Shown in pieces: positions 8,080 through 16,607 of a stretch of DNA of 32,456 nucleotides. Source of the DNA: Ignavibacteriales bacterium (lineage in GTDB: Bacteria > Bacteroidota > Ignavibacteria > Ignavibacteriales > Ignavibacteriaceae). The notes under the pieces are model-generated. The model ran no database searches and was not told where the DNA came from. It worked only from the letters and a program-made list of their open reading frames with translations. Where the stretch lies: assembly GCA_016182615.1 (NCBI GenBank), contig JACPGF010000304.1, positions 1 to 32,456 on the forward strand. The letters are read 5' to 3'. Each line of letters begins with the position of its first letter. The first letter of the stretch is position 1. The position numbers and the translations under genes are program-made.

Positions 8080-8601
8080 TTACTGCAGCGGCTTTTTGGT
8101 AAACTTACCGGAGAATTTATAATACGTGTATCCCCACAATACTGACCATCTTGGCCCGATTATCTCGCCGTACTTATCAGTATAACTGCAGGTCACCAGT
8201 TCCATCGATTGATGGGTTAGCGACATTGTAAACTGCTCCTCTGTTGTATTTCCTTTTTCTGTTAGTATCAATTTTCCATCCATCACTTTATACGTCCCGG
8301 TTTGCCCTTTTGTCATTGGGTCAGTATAGTACTGGGGGTTTCTGTCAATATGCCCGGGGAAGCGGATTGTATAGCGACCATTTGCAAATGTGATTTCGGA
8401 TATTTCAGTACTGTATTTTGATATATTATCCGGCGGGGTGTCAGCGCTCAAATATACTTTGAATTCCCTATAGATAAATGACTCAGTCCAGACACCCTCC
8501 AATATTAGTTCTTCCTGCCCCTCGGGTAATTGTTTATCCCTGCATCCAAAATACATCAGGGCATATAAGAAAATCAGTATCCAACTTTTTCCAATATTCA
8601 A
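8080..8601 (-). CDS. Hypothetical lipoprotein, paralogue of the next gene
   Basis: A 173-residue predicted lipoprotein with a hydrophobic leader and a lipobox-like YFGC (Cys20). No known domain is recognised. The predominantly beta pattern and size resemble small lipocalin-like periplasmic proteins, but that is only an impression. It aligns along its length with the neighbouring lipoprotein: EELILEGVWTESF here against EELKLEGTWSEDF, a shared TDPM...QTG.Y core, and a shared WG...SG.F.. ending. The start is TTG at 8601, preceded by AGGAC at a good distance; an in-frame stop upstream rules out a longer form. The upstream gene ends 130 bases away. Confidence 0.75.
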   Translation of the reverse strand: MNIGKSWILIFLYALMYFGCRDKQLPEGQEELILEGVWTESFIYREFKVYLSADTPPDNISKYSTEISEITFANGRYTIRFPGHIDRNPQYYTDPMTKGQTGTYKVMDGKLILTEKGNTTEEQFTMSLTHQSMELVTCSYTDKYGEIIGPRWSVLWGYTYYKFSGKFTKKPLQ

Positions 8602-8731
8602 AGTGTTTGTCCTGTTTCAATAAATTAAGTCAATAAAAAATACGATAGCTTTTAAAAAATGCCAGAACCCATATTCGGGCTCTATCCATCACATAGGTGA
8701 AAAGTTCCGACCTGAAAAATCTGGGCATATC

Positions 8732-9232
8732 TTATTCCACATCTTTTCTGATAAATTCTCCGGAGGTTTTATGAAAGGAATTTCCCCACAAAAATGATGA
8801 CAATGCTACTGATACTGAACCATCTTCCTTGACATAAGCAAACGTTGAAATAGTAATTGCATTCACATTATATTTTATATTAAACTTTCTTTCGTCGCTC
8901 TGCCCGTCAAGCAGTAAAATTAAAACACCATTATCAATCCTGTATGAACCAGTCTGTTCAACTGCCATAGGATCGGTTTCGCTACGGATATCGTGTTGAG
9001 GGAACTTGAGAATAAATCTCCCCCCGGAAAAAATAAGTTCGGCAGTCTCAGGTATCCCTCCCGGTGGAAAATAACTCCCCATGTATATAAGTGAATAATA
9101 GAAATCAAAATCCTCACTCCACGTGCCTTCAAGTTTTAGTTCTTCTGGCCCGAGAGGTGATTCGCCTCTATTACATCCGAGAAAAAATAGTCCAGTGAAT
9201 AAAACCAGAAGCACGCTATATCCCTTTAACAT
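8732..9232 (-). CDS. Hypothetical lipoprotein, paralogue of the preceding gene
   Basis: A predicted lipoprotein of 166 residues with leader MLKGYSVLLVLFTGLFFLGC (lipobox LGC, Cys20). I choose the ATG at 9232 because AAAGAGAG lies just upstream. The longer form from 9262 adds ten charged residues in front of the signal peptide. The body repeats the pattern of the neighbouring lipoprotein (leader, LEGTW motif, TDPM, QTGSY, WG near the C-terminus), pointing to a tandem duplication followed by divergence. Function unknown. The 310 bases on its upstream side to the helicase gene at 9574 are AT-rich and hold no gene I can support. Confidence 0.75.
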   Translation of the reverse strand: MLKGYSVLLVLFTGLFFLGCNRGESPLGPEELKLEGTWSEDFDFYYSLIYMGSYFPPGGIPETAELIFSGGRFILKFPQHDIRSETDPMAVEQTGSYRIDNGVLILLLDGQSDERKFNIKYNVNAITISTFAYVKEDGSVSVALSSFLWGNSFHKTSGEFIRKDVE

Positions 9233-9573
9233 GATATATCTCTCTTTATTTTTCAGGTACAATTTAATCGTTTACTGATAAATCGCAAAATGACGCAAAC
9301 TACTACATTTTCATTTCATATTCTCATCGTAATCATATACATCCGGATATTGCTGCACCATTGCAAAATTGTGGTAAATAGTTTTGCGTGGTAACGACTG
9401 GTTATCGAGAACAATTCTTCTTTTTTTAATACCCTTCACCCATTAAGGCCTGAACATACATTGATTTTGATAAATGCAATATGAAGGTATAGCCTTATGT
9501 AAAAATAAATTATATTTATAATTAAGCCGTAAAACTTTTGCGGATATTCTATGAATTAGCAATACAGGACAGG

Positions 9574-11100
9574 ATGAAAAGCGAAATCGTTCCCGCGCAC
9601 AATGCAATTAAACTAACATTGGCACAACAGGAAACCTTCACCAACATTGCCGGATTTTTCAATTCGGAAACTCCATGCTATATACTGAAAGGTTACGCGG
9701 GGACAGGAAAAACATTTCTCATTCGCATCCTGTCGCGCTACCTTAAAACACTTAACAGGCAGTTCTTTTTAATTGCTCCAACCGGCAGGGCGGCAAGAAT
9801 TCTAGCTGCCAAATCGGGATTCACTGCAACAACCATTCATTCATTGATATATGGTGAGGCCAAAGAAAGCACTACCCTTGAAGATGGCAAAGAAGCAGTA
9901 TCATTAAAATTCAACTTGAAGTCGAATCAGCACGCATCTAATACCGTGTATATTATCGATGAAGCATCAATGCTTTCGGATCGTGAAGGCAGCAGCGAGT
10001 TTCTGAGTTTTGGCTCCGGCAGATTACTAAAAGATTTTTTCAGGCATATTGGGCTTTCTGAAGATGCAAAAACACAAATGCCCGACAGAAAAGTTATTAT
10101 AGTGGGCGACCCGGCACAATTGCCTCCTGTGCAACAGGAAGAGTCGGTTGCACTCGACGCGGGCTATCTTTTTAACGAGTATGGTATTGATTCAAAGGAG
10201 TTTGAATTAACTGAAATAATCCGTCAAAAAGCAGATAACCGAGCTTTGCTGTTGGCTTCAGGCATACGGGAAGCAATGAATAAAAGTCAGCTTTCCATCG
10301 ATGCATTTCAACCGGCATTAGATCATGAGGTCAGCGAATCGCGCATGATGCAAATATGGAAAGACACTATTCAATCAACAAGCGAAGAAGAAGTTATCCT
10401 TATTGTTTCAACAAATAAATACGCTTCGTATTATAACACCATGCTCCGTAGGCTGAAATACCGGCAGGCTAATTTACCTTTGCAGGTAAAAGACCGCTTG
10501 CTTGTAACAAACAACAACAGGCTTTTCGGCTTGCTGAACGGGGATATAGTAGATGTGGTTACAATTGATAGTCAGCCTGAAATACATACCATCCCAACAT
10601 ACTCCGGCAGGGATGTAACTTTTTCATTCCGCGATATTGTTGTTGGTTATAAAAATGAGTTTGGTGAGTACGAAAAACAGCAAGTTAAAATATTAGAAAA
10701 TCTTTTATGGTCGCAGTCGCCATCTTTGGCCGGTGAGGAATGGCAGGCATTGAAAGCTGCCGCGATAAAAATACACGGCTTGGTGGCTCCTGATCAAAAG
10801 ATGAAGAAAAAGAAACCAACCGAGTACAAAGAGCTTGCAGAGAAGTACAAGGAAGAATTAAATGCAAGCCCATACATGAATGCAGTACAAGTAAAGTATG
10901 GTTATGCTATAACCTGTCACAAAGCGCAGGGTGGTGAGTGGCAGCATGTCTTTCTCGATTTCCGTTCTTTCTCCCCGCTTGATTCGCTTGAGTACTTCCG
11001 GTGGGCATATACCGCGATTACCCGCACGAAAGAATTTCTCTACGCGTTGCACTTGCCCCCGGGTCTGCAAAAAGAACCGCAGCGGTATTTTTACGAATAG
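9574..11100 (+). CDS. RecD/Dda-like superfamily 1 DNA helicase
   Basis: ATP-dependent DNA helicase of 508 residues, of the AAA_30 plus UvrD_C_2 type often annotated as exodeoxyribonuclease V alpha-like or ATP-dependent RecD-like helicase. Visible motifs in order are Walker A GYAGTGKT (about 40-47), the motif Ia region IAPTGRAA, Walker B IIDEASML, motif III VGDPAQLPPV, motif IV with EIIRQK, and the C-terminal YAITCHKAQGGEW and YTAITRTKE motifs. Dda-type proteins act alone in replication fork or recombination work; no recB or recC is present here. I prefer the ATG at 9574, with an AGGACAGG just upstream. A TTG at 9538 would add 12 residues. A bidirectional hairpin terminator follows. Confidence 0.9.
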   Translation: MKSEIVPAHNAIKLTLAQQETFTNIAGFFNSETPCYILKGYAGTGKTFLIRILSRYLKTLNRQFFLIAPTGRAARILAAKSGFTATTIHSLIYGEAKESTTLEDGKEAVSLKFNLKSNQHASNTVYIIDEASMLSDREGSSEFLSFGSGRLLKDFFRHIGLSEDAKTQMPDRKVIIVGDPAQLPPVQQEESVALDAGYLFNEYGIDSKEFELTEIIRQKADNRALLLASGIREAMNKSQLSIDAFQPALDHEVSESRMMQIWKDTIQSTSEEEVILIVSTNKYASYYNTMLRRLKYRQANLPLQVKDRLLVTNNNRLFGLLNGDIVDVVTIDSQPEIHTIPTYSGRDVTFSFRDIVVGYKNEFGEYEKQQVKILENLLWSQSPSLAGEEWQALKAAAIKIHGLVAPDQKMKKKKPTEYKELAEKYKEELNASPYMNAVQVKYGYAITCHKAQGGEWQHVFLDFRSFSPLDSLEYFRWAYTAITRTKEFLYALHLPPGLQKEPQRYFYE

Positions 11101-11123
11101 TACCATGTAAGGAAGTCTAAAAA

Positions 11124-11154
11124 AAAGAGGCTGCCACGTAGTGACAGCCTCTTT
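11124..11154. terminator. Bidirectional intrinsic terminator between convergent genes
   Basis: AAAGAGGCTG (11124-11133) pairs perfectly with CAGCCTCTTT (11145-11154), with an inner CAC/GTG pair. T-runs occur on the appropriate side for both strands. It lies between the stop codons of the helicase (plus) and the T9SS protein (minus). Confidence 0.85.
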
Positions 11155-11177
11155 GTAAAATTGGTATAAGCCCTCAA

Positions 11178-13196
11178 TTACCGGAGGAGAACCATCTTCT
11201 TGGTAGAAGTAAAGTTTCCTGCCCGTAAACTGTAGATATAAACACCACTTGCAAGGCGGTATTGATCTGTTGAGAAATTAAGTGTATAATTTCCGGCAGC
11301 TTGTTGTTCATTTACTAAGGTTGCAATTTCTTTCCCGAGAATATCATATACCTTTAATGTAACTAAACTATTCTGAGGCAATTGATAATTGATAACCGTT
11401 GCAGGGTTGAACGGATTAGGATAATTTTGATCGAGTGCATAAACCGTAGGTATATCGGCACCTTTAACAGTGAATGCGGTTAATGCATTGTTGTTAATAA
11501 CTACTTTGCCGCCATTGCGAACCGTTTGATTGAGCAATTTGCCCGAGATGTTATCTGAAACTGACAGGTCAGCACCATCGACCTGAACGGTAACAGGATA
11601 CGTTAAAGACTGTAACTGCACACTATTTGTGCCGCTCAACTTGGCAACTGTACTGTTTGATGCAAAACGTACGTCAAATACATTTGCAGGCGGAACCGGG
11701 GGAAGATCAAAACCAGCTGCATCAAATTCGGCTTTAGCAAGATATAAAGTTTTTTGCATTCCAGCTGCATCGCTAACGGTAACTTTAACCCAATCTGATT
11801 TTACAATACCTTGAATAACAGCGCGGCCGCTCTGCAAAACTGTTGGATTAGAATATCCGGTTGGATATGTAAATCCGAAATAACTTGAGTTAATAATTCC
11901 AGCCGGAGTAGTTGTCAGCCCTGCTACAGGTGCATCAACTGCATAAACACCAAGGAGGTTCCAACCGGAAACAAGTGGTACAGTGAGTGATGCAACTGCC
12001 GTACCGCAAACATTAATAGCGGTAACTGTATCGAAACGTGCCCAGTATCCTTTTCCGTTTTCTACGGTGGTAACCGACTGATAACCCGCGTTAAAAGCGA
12101 ATACTGCTGAGGTTGCCATCGGGAAAATTGCTGCTGTTGTCATAGAGGTTGCATTCACTGGTACCGATACAATATTCCAACTTGGGGAAGTGGTAATTGT
12201 TTTGCAAAAATCTTTATTGTATTCAATCCGTAAATCTGAAATGCTGTTATTTGTCAAAACATACTGGCTGTCAACTTTCATGTTCACGTTTATTGAACCA
12301 ACAAGATTACGCAACGCGAAAAAACCAGCCGGGAGGGAATTTTTATTCCATTTAATTGTTATAGGATAACCTGCTGCACTTGCTTGGAAACTAAGGTTCC
12401 AGAGTGAAAGGCGAAGTGTATCGTTACGGAAATCTTTCAAGCTGGCAATCGTTGGGGTAACCGGTAAAATAAAACGCGAATCAAACATACCGGGTGTTGG
12501 TGCAGAAAGAGCGGCTTCGCCGTAGGCTGCATCTAACCCGTTGGTTGCTGTTGGACCCTGCCCAAAAACGACATTTCCTGTGCCTGAACCGGCGTCGGTA
12601 ACCGTAAGTGTTGACTGCCAGGTAATAGTAACAGGAGGATTAACAGGCGCTTCGTTAAAAAATACACATGCACTGGTAATGTCGGTATTAACTGATGCAA
12701 GATATGCACCAATTTTCGTAAATGGATTTGTAAAACCGGGAGACCTCCAAGTAACTTGAGCGCTATCCGCGAGTAAAGCCGCTGCAGTGGTCCTTAATTT
12801 TAATTTAACAATTAGTACACTGTCACCGGGCTGTAAGGTAATTCCAGCTCCCGGTCCGGGAGGAGTATTAGCCGCTAAACGCAATTGACCCGGGGTTGTT
12901 GTTGTAGTAACCGTTGGATTCTTTGGTTGTAAAGCAGTTGGCAGGCCGGAGCTGAGGATGCTCAGTGTTCCTGTTCCACCACTCAGTACTGCTTTCTTAA
13001 AATCAAAATGGTATTGTCCCCCGTTAAATTCAAATGCAGTTGTATGTGTACTTTTTAGGTACACAGAAAAAGTAAGCACATTAGCTGAATCGAGATTAGT
13101 GCCAATGATGCGCAATGTTGTTGTAGGAAGCTGCGCGAACATGAGACCGCTAAATACCACAGTAAACAAGAAAAGAGCCTTAAGAACTCTATTCAT
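11178..13196 (-). CDS. Secreted protein with type IX secretion C-terminal sorting domain
   Basis: A 672-residue exported protein. It has a signal peptide (MNRVLKALFLFTVVFSGLMFAQ) and an N-terminal beta-rich region with a cohesin-like pattern (about 25-170). Long Thr/Ser/Asn/Val-rich beta segments follow, and the last 85 residues form a type A T9SS sorting domain: DQNYPNPFNPATVINY, KVYDILGKEIATL, SGVYIYSLRAG and KKMVLL. It would be carried over the outer membrane by the type IX system and attached to the surface or released. No enzyme motif is visible, so an adhesive or structural role is possible but not shown. The start is supported by TAGGAG upstream. A terminator follows at 11124-11154, shared with the helicase. 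Confidence 0.9.
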   Translation of the reverse strand: MNRVLKALFLFTVVFSGLMFAQLPTTTLRIIGTNLDSANVLTFSVYLKSTHTTAFEFNGGQYHFDFKKAVLSGGTGTLSILSSGLPTALQPKNPTVTTTTTPGQLRLAANTPPGPGAGITLQPGDSVLIVKLKLRTTAAALLADSAQVTWRSPGFTNPFTKIGAYLASVNTDITSACVFFNEAPVNPPVTITWQSTLTVTDAGSGTGNVVFGQGPTATNGLDAAYGEAALSAPTPGMFDSRFILPVTPTIASLKDFRNDTLRLSLWNLSFQASAAGYPITIKWNKNSLPAGFFALRNLVGSINVNMKVDSQYVLTNNSISDLRIEYNKDFCKTITTSPSWNIVSVPVNATSMTTAAIFPMATSAVFAFNAGYQSVTTVENGKGYWARFDTVTAINVCGTAVASLTVPLVSGWNLLGVYAVDAPVAGLTTTPAGIINSSYFGFTYPTGYSNPTVLQSGRAVIQGIVKSDWVKVTVSDAAGMQKTLYLAKAEFDAAGFDLPPVPPANVFDVRFASNSTVAKLSGTNSVQLQSLTYPVTVQVDGADLSVSDNISGKLLNQTVRNGGKVVINNNALTAFTVKGADIPTVYALDQNYPNPFNPATVINYQLPQNSLVTLKVYDILGKEIATLVNEQQAAGNYTLNFSTDQYRLASGVYIYSLRAGNFTSTKKMVLLR

Positions 13197-13374
13197 AGTA
13201 ACTCCTAAAGTATGTTGATGAACTGATAAAAAGAAAATTATTTATGTGAAATATGCGCCAATAGTAATGCAATAAGGTTTTTAATTTACGTGTAAGTTAT
13301 TTATCATCAAAACTAAAAAATTGTTAATTCTACGTGAATTAAAATATTTTTCGGCCTGTATGATGTAATATAAG

Positions 13375-13415
13375 TATTTTGCTTTTAAAATAGCAAAATA
13401 ATTCTTTATAAGAAT
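13375..13415. promoter_or_regulatory. Two adjacent AT-rich inverted repeats upstream of hldD
   Basis: TATTTTGCT/AGCAAAATA (9 bp, 8-base loop, 13375-13400) is directly followed by ATTCTT-TAT-AAGAAT (13401-13415). They lie 59-99 bases before the hldD start in the 277-base divergent gap. They may be operators or an upstream terminator, but AT-rich DNA forms such repeats easily. I see no gene in the gap. Confidence 0.35.
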
Positions 13416-13473
13416 TTTAATATATTGTTATCTACATTTTTCTTTTTCGTCAACCGTTTGTTATAGGATTTGT

Positions 13474-14448
13474 ATGATAATTGTAACCGGTGGGGCCGGA
13501 TTTATAGGCAGCGCGCTTGTATGGCGTCTTAATCAGTTAGGAAAAAACGATATTATTATTGTGGACGACCTTGGACAGGATGAAAAGTGGAAAAATCTGG
13601 TTGCGTTGGATTATCTGGATTACTATGATAAAAAAACTTTGCTTGAAAAAGTTGAAAAAGACGCTATTTCATTTAAAATTGATGCAATCCTTCACATGGG
13701 GGCCAATTCATCGACAACCGAAAAAGATGCTTCACACCTGATGGCAAATAATTATGAATACACAAAAAAATTAGCACAGTACGCGATAAAAAATGGTATC
13801 CGGTTTATTTATGCATCCTCTGCTGCTACCTATGGAAATGGTGAACAGGGTTTTATGGATGTGGATGCTGCTTGTACAAGTTTAAGGCCACTCAACATGT
13901 ACGGGTATTCAAAAAATCTCTTTGATATGAGAGCATTAAAAAAAGGCTATCTCGATAAAATGGCCGGGTTGAAATTTTTTAATGTGTATGGCCCGAATGA
14001 AAACCATAAAGGAGAGATGCGGAGTGTTGTCCATAAAGCATATCACCAAATAATGGAAAGCGGTAAAGTGCAATTATTTAAATCGTATAATCCCGGCTAC
14101 CGTGATGGTGAACAATTGCGCGATTTTGTTTACATTAAAGATGTTGTTGATATGACACTTTTCTTTTTGCAGCGACCGGACAAAAACGGGCTCTTTAATG
14201 TTGGAACCGGCATTTCCAGATCATGGGCAGACCTGGTGAATGCAATTTTTAAAGCAATGAATTTACCGGTTAATATTGATTTTATCGATATGCCTGATTA
14301 TCTTAAACATAAGTATCAGTATTTTACTGAAGCTAACATCGAAAAACTTAAAAAAGCAGGTTACAATGCCCGTATCAGGACTCTTGAAGAAGGAGTTACC
14401 GATTACGTGCAAAACTACTTGATGAAAGACCGCCGGCTTGGGCAGTAA
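13474..14448 (+). CDS. hldD: ADP-L-glycero-D-manno-heptose 6-epimerase
   Basis: Extended short-chain dehydrogenase that converts ADP-D-glycero- to ADP-L-glycero-beta-D-manno-heptose, the last step in making the heptose precursor for the lipopolysaccharide core. The 324-residue length fits the family. Visible features are the Rossmann motif TGGAGFIGS (residues 5-13), the HldD-type VDDLGQDEKWKNL segment, HMGANSSTTE, the catalytic SSAATYG with YGYSK (Tyr-x3-Lys), KFFNVYGPNE, and RDFVYIKDVVDM near the substrate site. It stands alone here, without hldE or gmhB. A hairpin with a U-rich tail follows 36 bases after the stop. Confidence 0.95.
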   Translation: MIIVTGGAGFIGSALVWRLNQLGKNDIIIVDDLGQDEKWKNLVALDYLDYYDKKTLLEKVEKDAISFKIDAILHMGANSSTTEKDASHLMANNYEYTKKLAQYAIKNGIRFIYASSAATYGNGEQGFMDVDAACTSLRPLNMYGYSKNLFDMRALKKGYLDKMAGLKFFNVYGPNENHKGEMRSVVHKAYHQIMESGKVQLFKSYNPGYRDGEQLRDFVYIKDVVDMTLFFLQRPDKNGLFNVGTGISRSWADLVNAIFKAMNLPVNIDFIDMPDYLKHKYQYFTEANIEKLKKAGYNARIRTLEEGVTDYVQNYLMKDRRLGQ

Positions 14449-14483
14449 CCGGGAACCTTTCACGATTCGGATTTTATAGATTT

Positions 14484-14563
14484 TCCGGCATTCGGAACCA
14501 GGAAGGAAGGAAGTAGTTCTCAACGGACTTTTCCGTCGGATGCCGGATCTTTGTTTTATTTTT
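14484..14563 (+). terminator. Hairpin with U-rich tail after hldD
   Basis: TCCGGCAT (14484-14491) pairs with ATGCCGGA (14540-14547). An inner CGGAA/TTCCG pair and a purine-rich loop lie inside. CTTTGTTTTATTTTT follows. The long loop makes it a less usual terminator, but the stem and tail are clear. Confidence 0.6.
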
Positions 14564-14614
14564 GGCTTGTGTTCTTCTTATCAAATTATTTGTGTATAAA
14601 AAAGTGGAGTTGCT

Positions 14615-14839
14615 ATGTATCGTATTGATGAAGAAATTATTCCACCGGTGAGCATTTTCGAGTGGCTGGTTACGTTTTTTATATTAATTATTCCGGGCCT
14701 CAATCTTATAATGCTCCTGTTTTGGGCTTTTGCAAAAGGGATAAACCCCAACAAGTCCAATTGGGCAAAAGCGATGATTGTTTTTTCGGCTGTTGGAGTT
14801 GTTTTTTGGTTCCTCTTCCTGCGGGTTCTGTTCAAATAA
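14615..14839 (+). CDS. Small two-helix membrane protein
   Basis: A 74-residue protein with two hydrophobic helices (about 15-42 and 53-72) joined by a short polar loop with the sequence KGINPNKSNWAKA. Small Bacteroidota-type membrane proteins with two helices and an NP-x-K-x-N loop before the second helix are common and uncharacterised; I recognise the style but no function. The start codon has GTGGAG upstream. Other overlapping frames in this stretch lack such support. The gene is flanked by a terminator-like hairpin before it and a structured 600-base gap after it, so it is probably monocistronic. Confidence 0.65.
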   Translation: MYRIDEEIIPPVSIFEWLVTFFILIIPGLNLIMLLFWAFAKGINPNKSNWAKAMIVFSAVGVVFWFLFLRVLFK

Positions 14840-14849
14840 CTGTGCCGTC

Positions 14850-14959
14850 CTGCGATTAAAATAATTGCAGAGAGACTGATTTATATCATAAAGGGCAGCA
14901 GCAGTTCTGAAAATACCGGGCAATTTGGCAACGCGGGTTATAAATGCCCGGTTACCGGG
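14850..14959. other. Structured intergenic region with competing hairpins
   Basis: In the gap between the small membrane protein and ruvC there are several stems. CTGCGATTA/TAATTGCAG (14850-14870) has a 3-base loop and one G-U. ACCGGGCA/TGCCCGGT (14915-14922 with 14945-14952) is a perfect 8-bp stem. CCCGG/CCGGG (14947-14959) competes for the same bases. An intrinsic terminator follows at 14988. This could be a small RNA or attenuator, or the 3' UTR of the small gene. It does not match tmRNA, RNase P, SRP or a riboswitch that I know. Confidence 0.35.
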
Positions 14960-14987
14960 AATGCAGTATTTACTACGGAGTTTATTC

Positions 14988-15033
14988 GATGGCGGCACCT
15001 GCTATATTTCAGGGAGCCGCCATCGTCCGTTTT
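14988..15033 (+). terminator. Strong intrinsic terminator
   Basis: GATGGCGGC (14988-14996) pairs perfectly with GCCGCCATC (15016-15024). An inner CCTG/CAGG stem extends it, and GTCCGTTTTT follows. It ends whatever is transcribed from the small membrane protein gene or from the structured region before it. Confidence 0.8.
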
Positions 15034-15240
15034 TGATAGACTGCTAGCCTTTTGCTTCGGGCTATTAAACAAACCATTCAGGCGTTTTCTCCTTTACAAA
15101 AACTTACCCTTTCAATTAATTTCCAGCACCAACAAATAATCAATTTTTATAATCCCTCGGCTAATGCAAAATAAAGTCGAGTTTTACCATTTAACCAAAA
15201 CTGGCAGCTTAAGAAGTATGGCGAAATTTTTATCACATTA

Positions 15241-15281
15241 CCTCAGACTTTCACGTAGTGATGGATACCCATAGTCTGGGG
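15241..15281. other. Compact three-stem palindromic structure upstream of ruvC
   Basis: CCTCAGACT (15241-15249) pairs with AGTCTGGGG (15273-15281), 9 bp with one G-T. It encloses TCAC-gta-GTGA (15251-15261) and a short TGG/CCA stem (15262-15271). The remaining bases of the 605-base gap (15034-15240 and 15282-15430) are AT-rich and hold no gene I can see. Confidence 0.4.
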
Positions 15282-15444
15282 TTTAGAGATAGAAATTATT
15301 ATTGACATGGGCTGAGTAGTAACCAGGTTTTTTTGAAGACTCATTTTTTTGCGTATGGTTTTTTATTGTAATACAATCCTTATTTTGCTACTCGAAATTA
15401 TTTACGATATGAAATTTATCATACTAAAACGGAGGTAGTATTCC

Positions 15445-15981
15445 TTGAGAATACTCGGTATCGATCCCGGCACTCAACGCACCGGATTCGGCATTATTGA
15501 ATTAAAAGGAAAGGCATTATTCCCTTTAACATATGGAACGGTGCATCTTGAAAAGATTGAGTGTATGCCTGAAAAGCTTGAATGCATATTTACAAAAGTT
15601 GATGAGCTTATTCATCTGTATCAGCCCGATCAGTTTGTTATTGAAATGGCTTTTTTCGGGAAAAACGTGCAGTCGGCTCTCAAAATTGGTCTTGCGCGTG
15701 GAGCCGCGATAGTAGCCGCGCAAAGGCAAAAACTTGTTATCGGTGAATATGCTCCGCGGGAGATAAAGAAGTCGGTTACCGGTTCCGGGGCAGCATCAAA
15801 AGAGCAAGTGAGCGGCATGGTAAAAACTCTGCTCAACCTTAAAATTTCCACTCTCGGTTTTGATGAATCGGATGCCCTTGCTGTCGCAATCTGCCACGCG
15901 TTCAGGCACAATTCTGTTGAAGGAAAAACAAAATCATGGAAATCATTTATTGAACAAAATCCCGGAAGAATAATAGGATGA
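15445..15981 (+). CDS. ruvC: Holliday junction resolvase RuvC
   Basis: Crossover junction endodeoxyribonuclease that cuts Holliday junctions during recombination and repair, acting with RuvAB. The 178-residue length is normal. The four catalytic acids are present: Asp7 in GIDPGTQ, Glu67 in VIEMAFF, and Asp140 and Asp143 in GFDESDALAVA. The start codon is TTG, supported by GGAGG at 15431-15435 nine bases before it and by the family N-terminus (MRILGIDPG). The last bases overlap the ruvA start by 4 (ATGA), so the two are translationally coupled. ruvB is not in the window. Confidence 0.96.
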   Translation: MRILGIDPGTQRTGFGIIELKGKALFPLTYGTVHLEKIECMPEKLECIFTKVDELIHLYQPDQFVIEMAFFGKNVQSALKIGLARGAAIVAAQRQKLVIGEYAPREIKKSVTGSGAASKEQVSGMVKTLLNLKISTLGFDESDALAVAICHAFRHNSVEGKTKSWKSFIEQNPGRIIG

Positions 15982-16556
15982 TAGCATACCTTGAAGGAGC
16001 CGTAAAATTCAGTAAACCGACTGAACTCGTTGTCAACGCGGGCGGGGTCGGGTATCTTGTTTACATTTCTCTTTCTACTTACGAGGCGGTTGCAGGAAAA
16101 AGCACGGTTGAACTTTTCATTCACACTGTTGTACGCGAAGATGCAATTAACCTGTATGGTTTTGCCGCGATAGACGAAAAGGAACTTTTTGAGCTGCTTA
16201 TATCCGTTTCGGGTATTGGACCGAAAAGTGCACTCAGCGTTCTCTCGGGAATACGGCCGAATGACCTGCGGCAGGCTATTGCATTAGGTGATATAGGAAG
16301 GTTAACATCCGCGCCAGGAATTGGCAAAAAGACTGCAGAGCGTCTGGTGCTTGAATTACGCAATAAGATCGATTCGCTGCCGGTTGCAGCAACAGATATT
16401 GCTTATCCCATCAGATCCGAAGCAATCGCTGCTCTCGCCTCGCTTGGCTATAATCAGCGCGCTGCAGAAAAGCTAGTCCGGGAGTTATTGGATGTTGACC
16501 CGAACCTGAAACTTGAAGACTTGTTAAAACAGGCTCTCAAAAAAATGTCCGTGTAA
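15978..16556 (+). CDS. ruvA: Holliday junction branch-migration protein RuvA
   Basis: DNA-binding subunit of the RuvAB branch-migration motor; a tetramer holds the four-way junction for the RuvB ATPase. The protein has 192 residues with the expected three parts. The N-terminal OB-fold starts MIAYLEGAV and includes VNAGGVGYLVYIS. Two helix-hairpin-helix motifs follow (LLISVSGIGPKSALSVLSG and LTSAPGIGKKTAERLVLEL). The short C-terminal domain III that contacts RuvB begins at EAIAALASLGY. It overlaps ruvC by 4 bases. The nucleoside transporter follows after 51 bases and may be cotranscribed. Confidence 0.97.
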   Translation: MIAYLEGAVKFSKPTELVVNAGGVGYLVYISLSTYEAVAGKSTVELFIHTVVREDAINLYGFAAIDEKELFELLISVSGIGPKSALSVLSGIRPNDLRQAIALGDIGRLTSAPGIGKKTAERLVLELRNKIDSLPVAATDIAYPIRSEAIAALASLGYNQRAAEKLVRELLDVDPNLKLEDLLKQALKKMSV

Positions 16557-16607
16557 CCCGGATTTAAACAAATATAATCAACCATTAAAATAATCAAAGG
16601 TTTGTAA

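Noticed and set aside
14484-14547. SRP-RNA-like motif (ACCAGG...GGAAGG...AAGTAG) after hldD
   Set aside because: The apical stem of SRP RNA needs complementary bases around the GGAA loop. Here the sequence is AAGGAAGG and cannot pair, so I treat it as a terminator-type hairpin.
14662-14998. Alternative frames (plus at 14662, minus at 14684) over the small membrane protein
   Set aside because: Neither has an RBS or a plausible protein pattern. The 14615 frame has both, and its two hydrophobic helices explain the composition.
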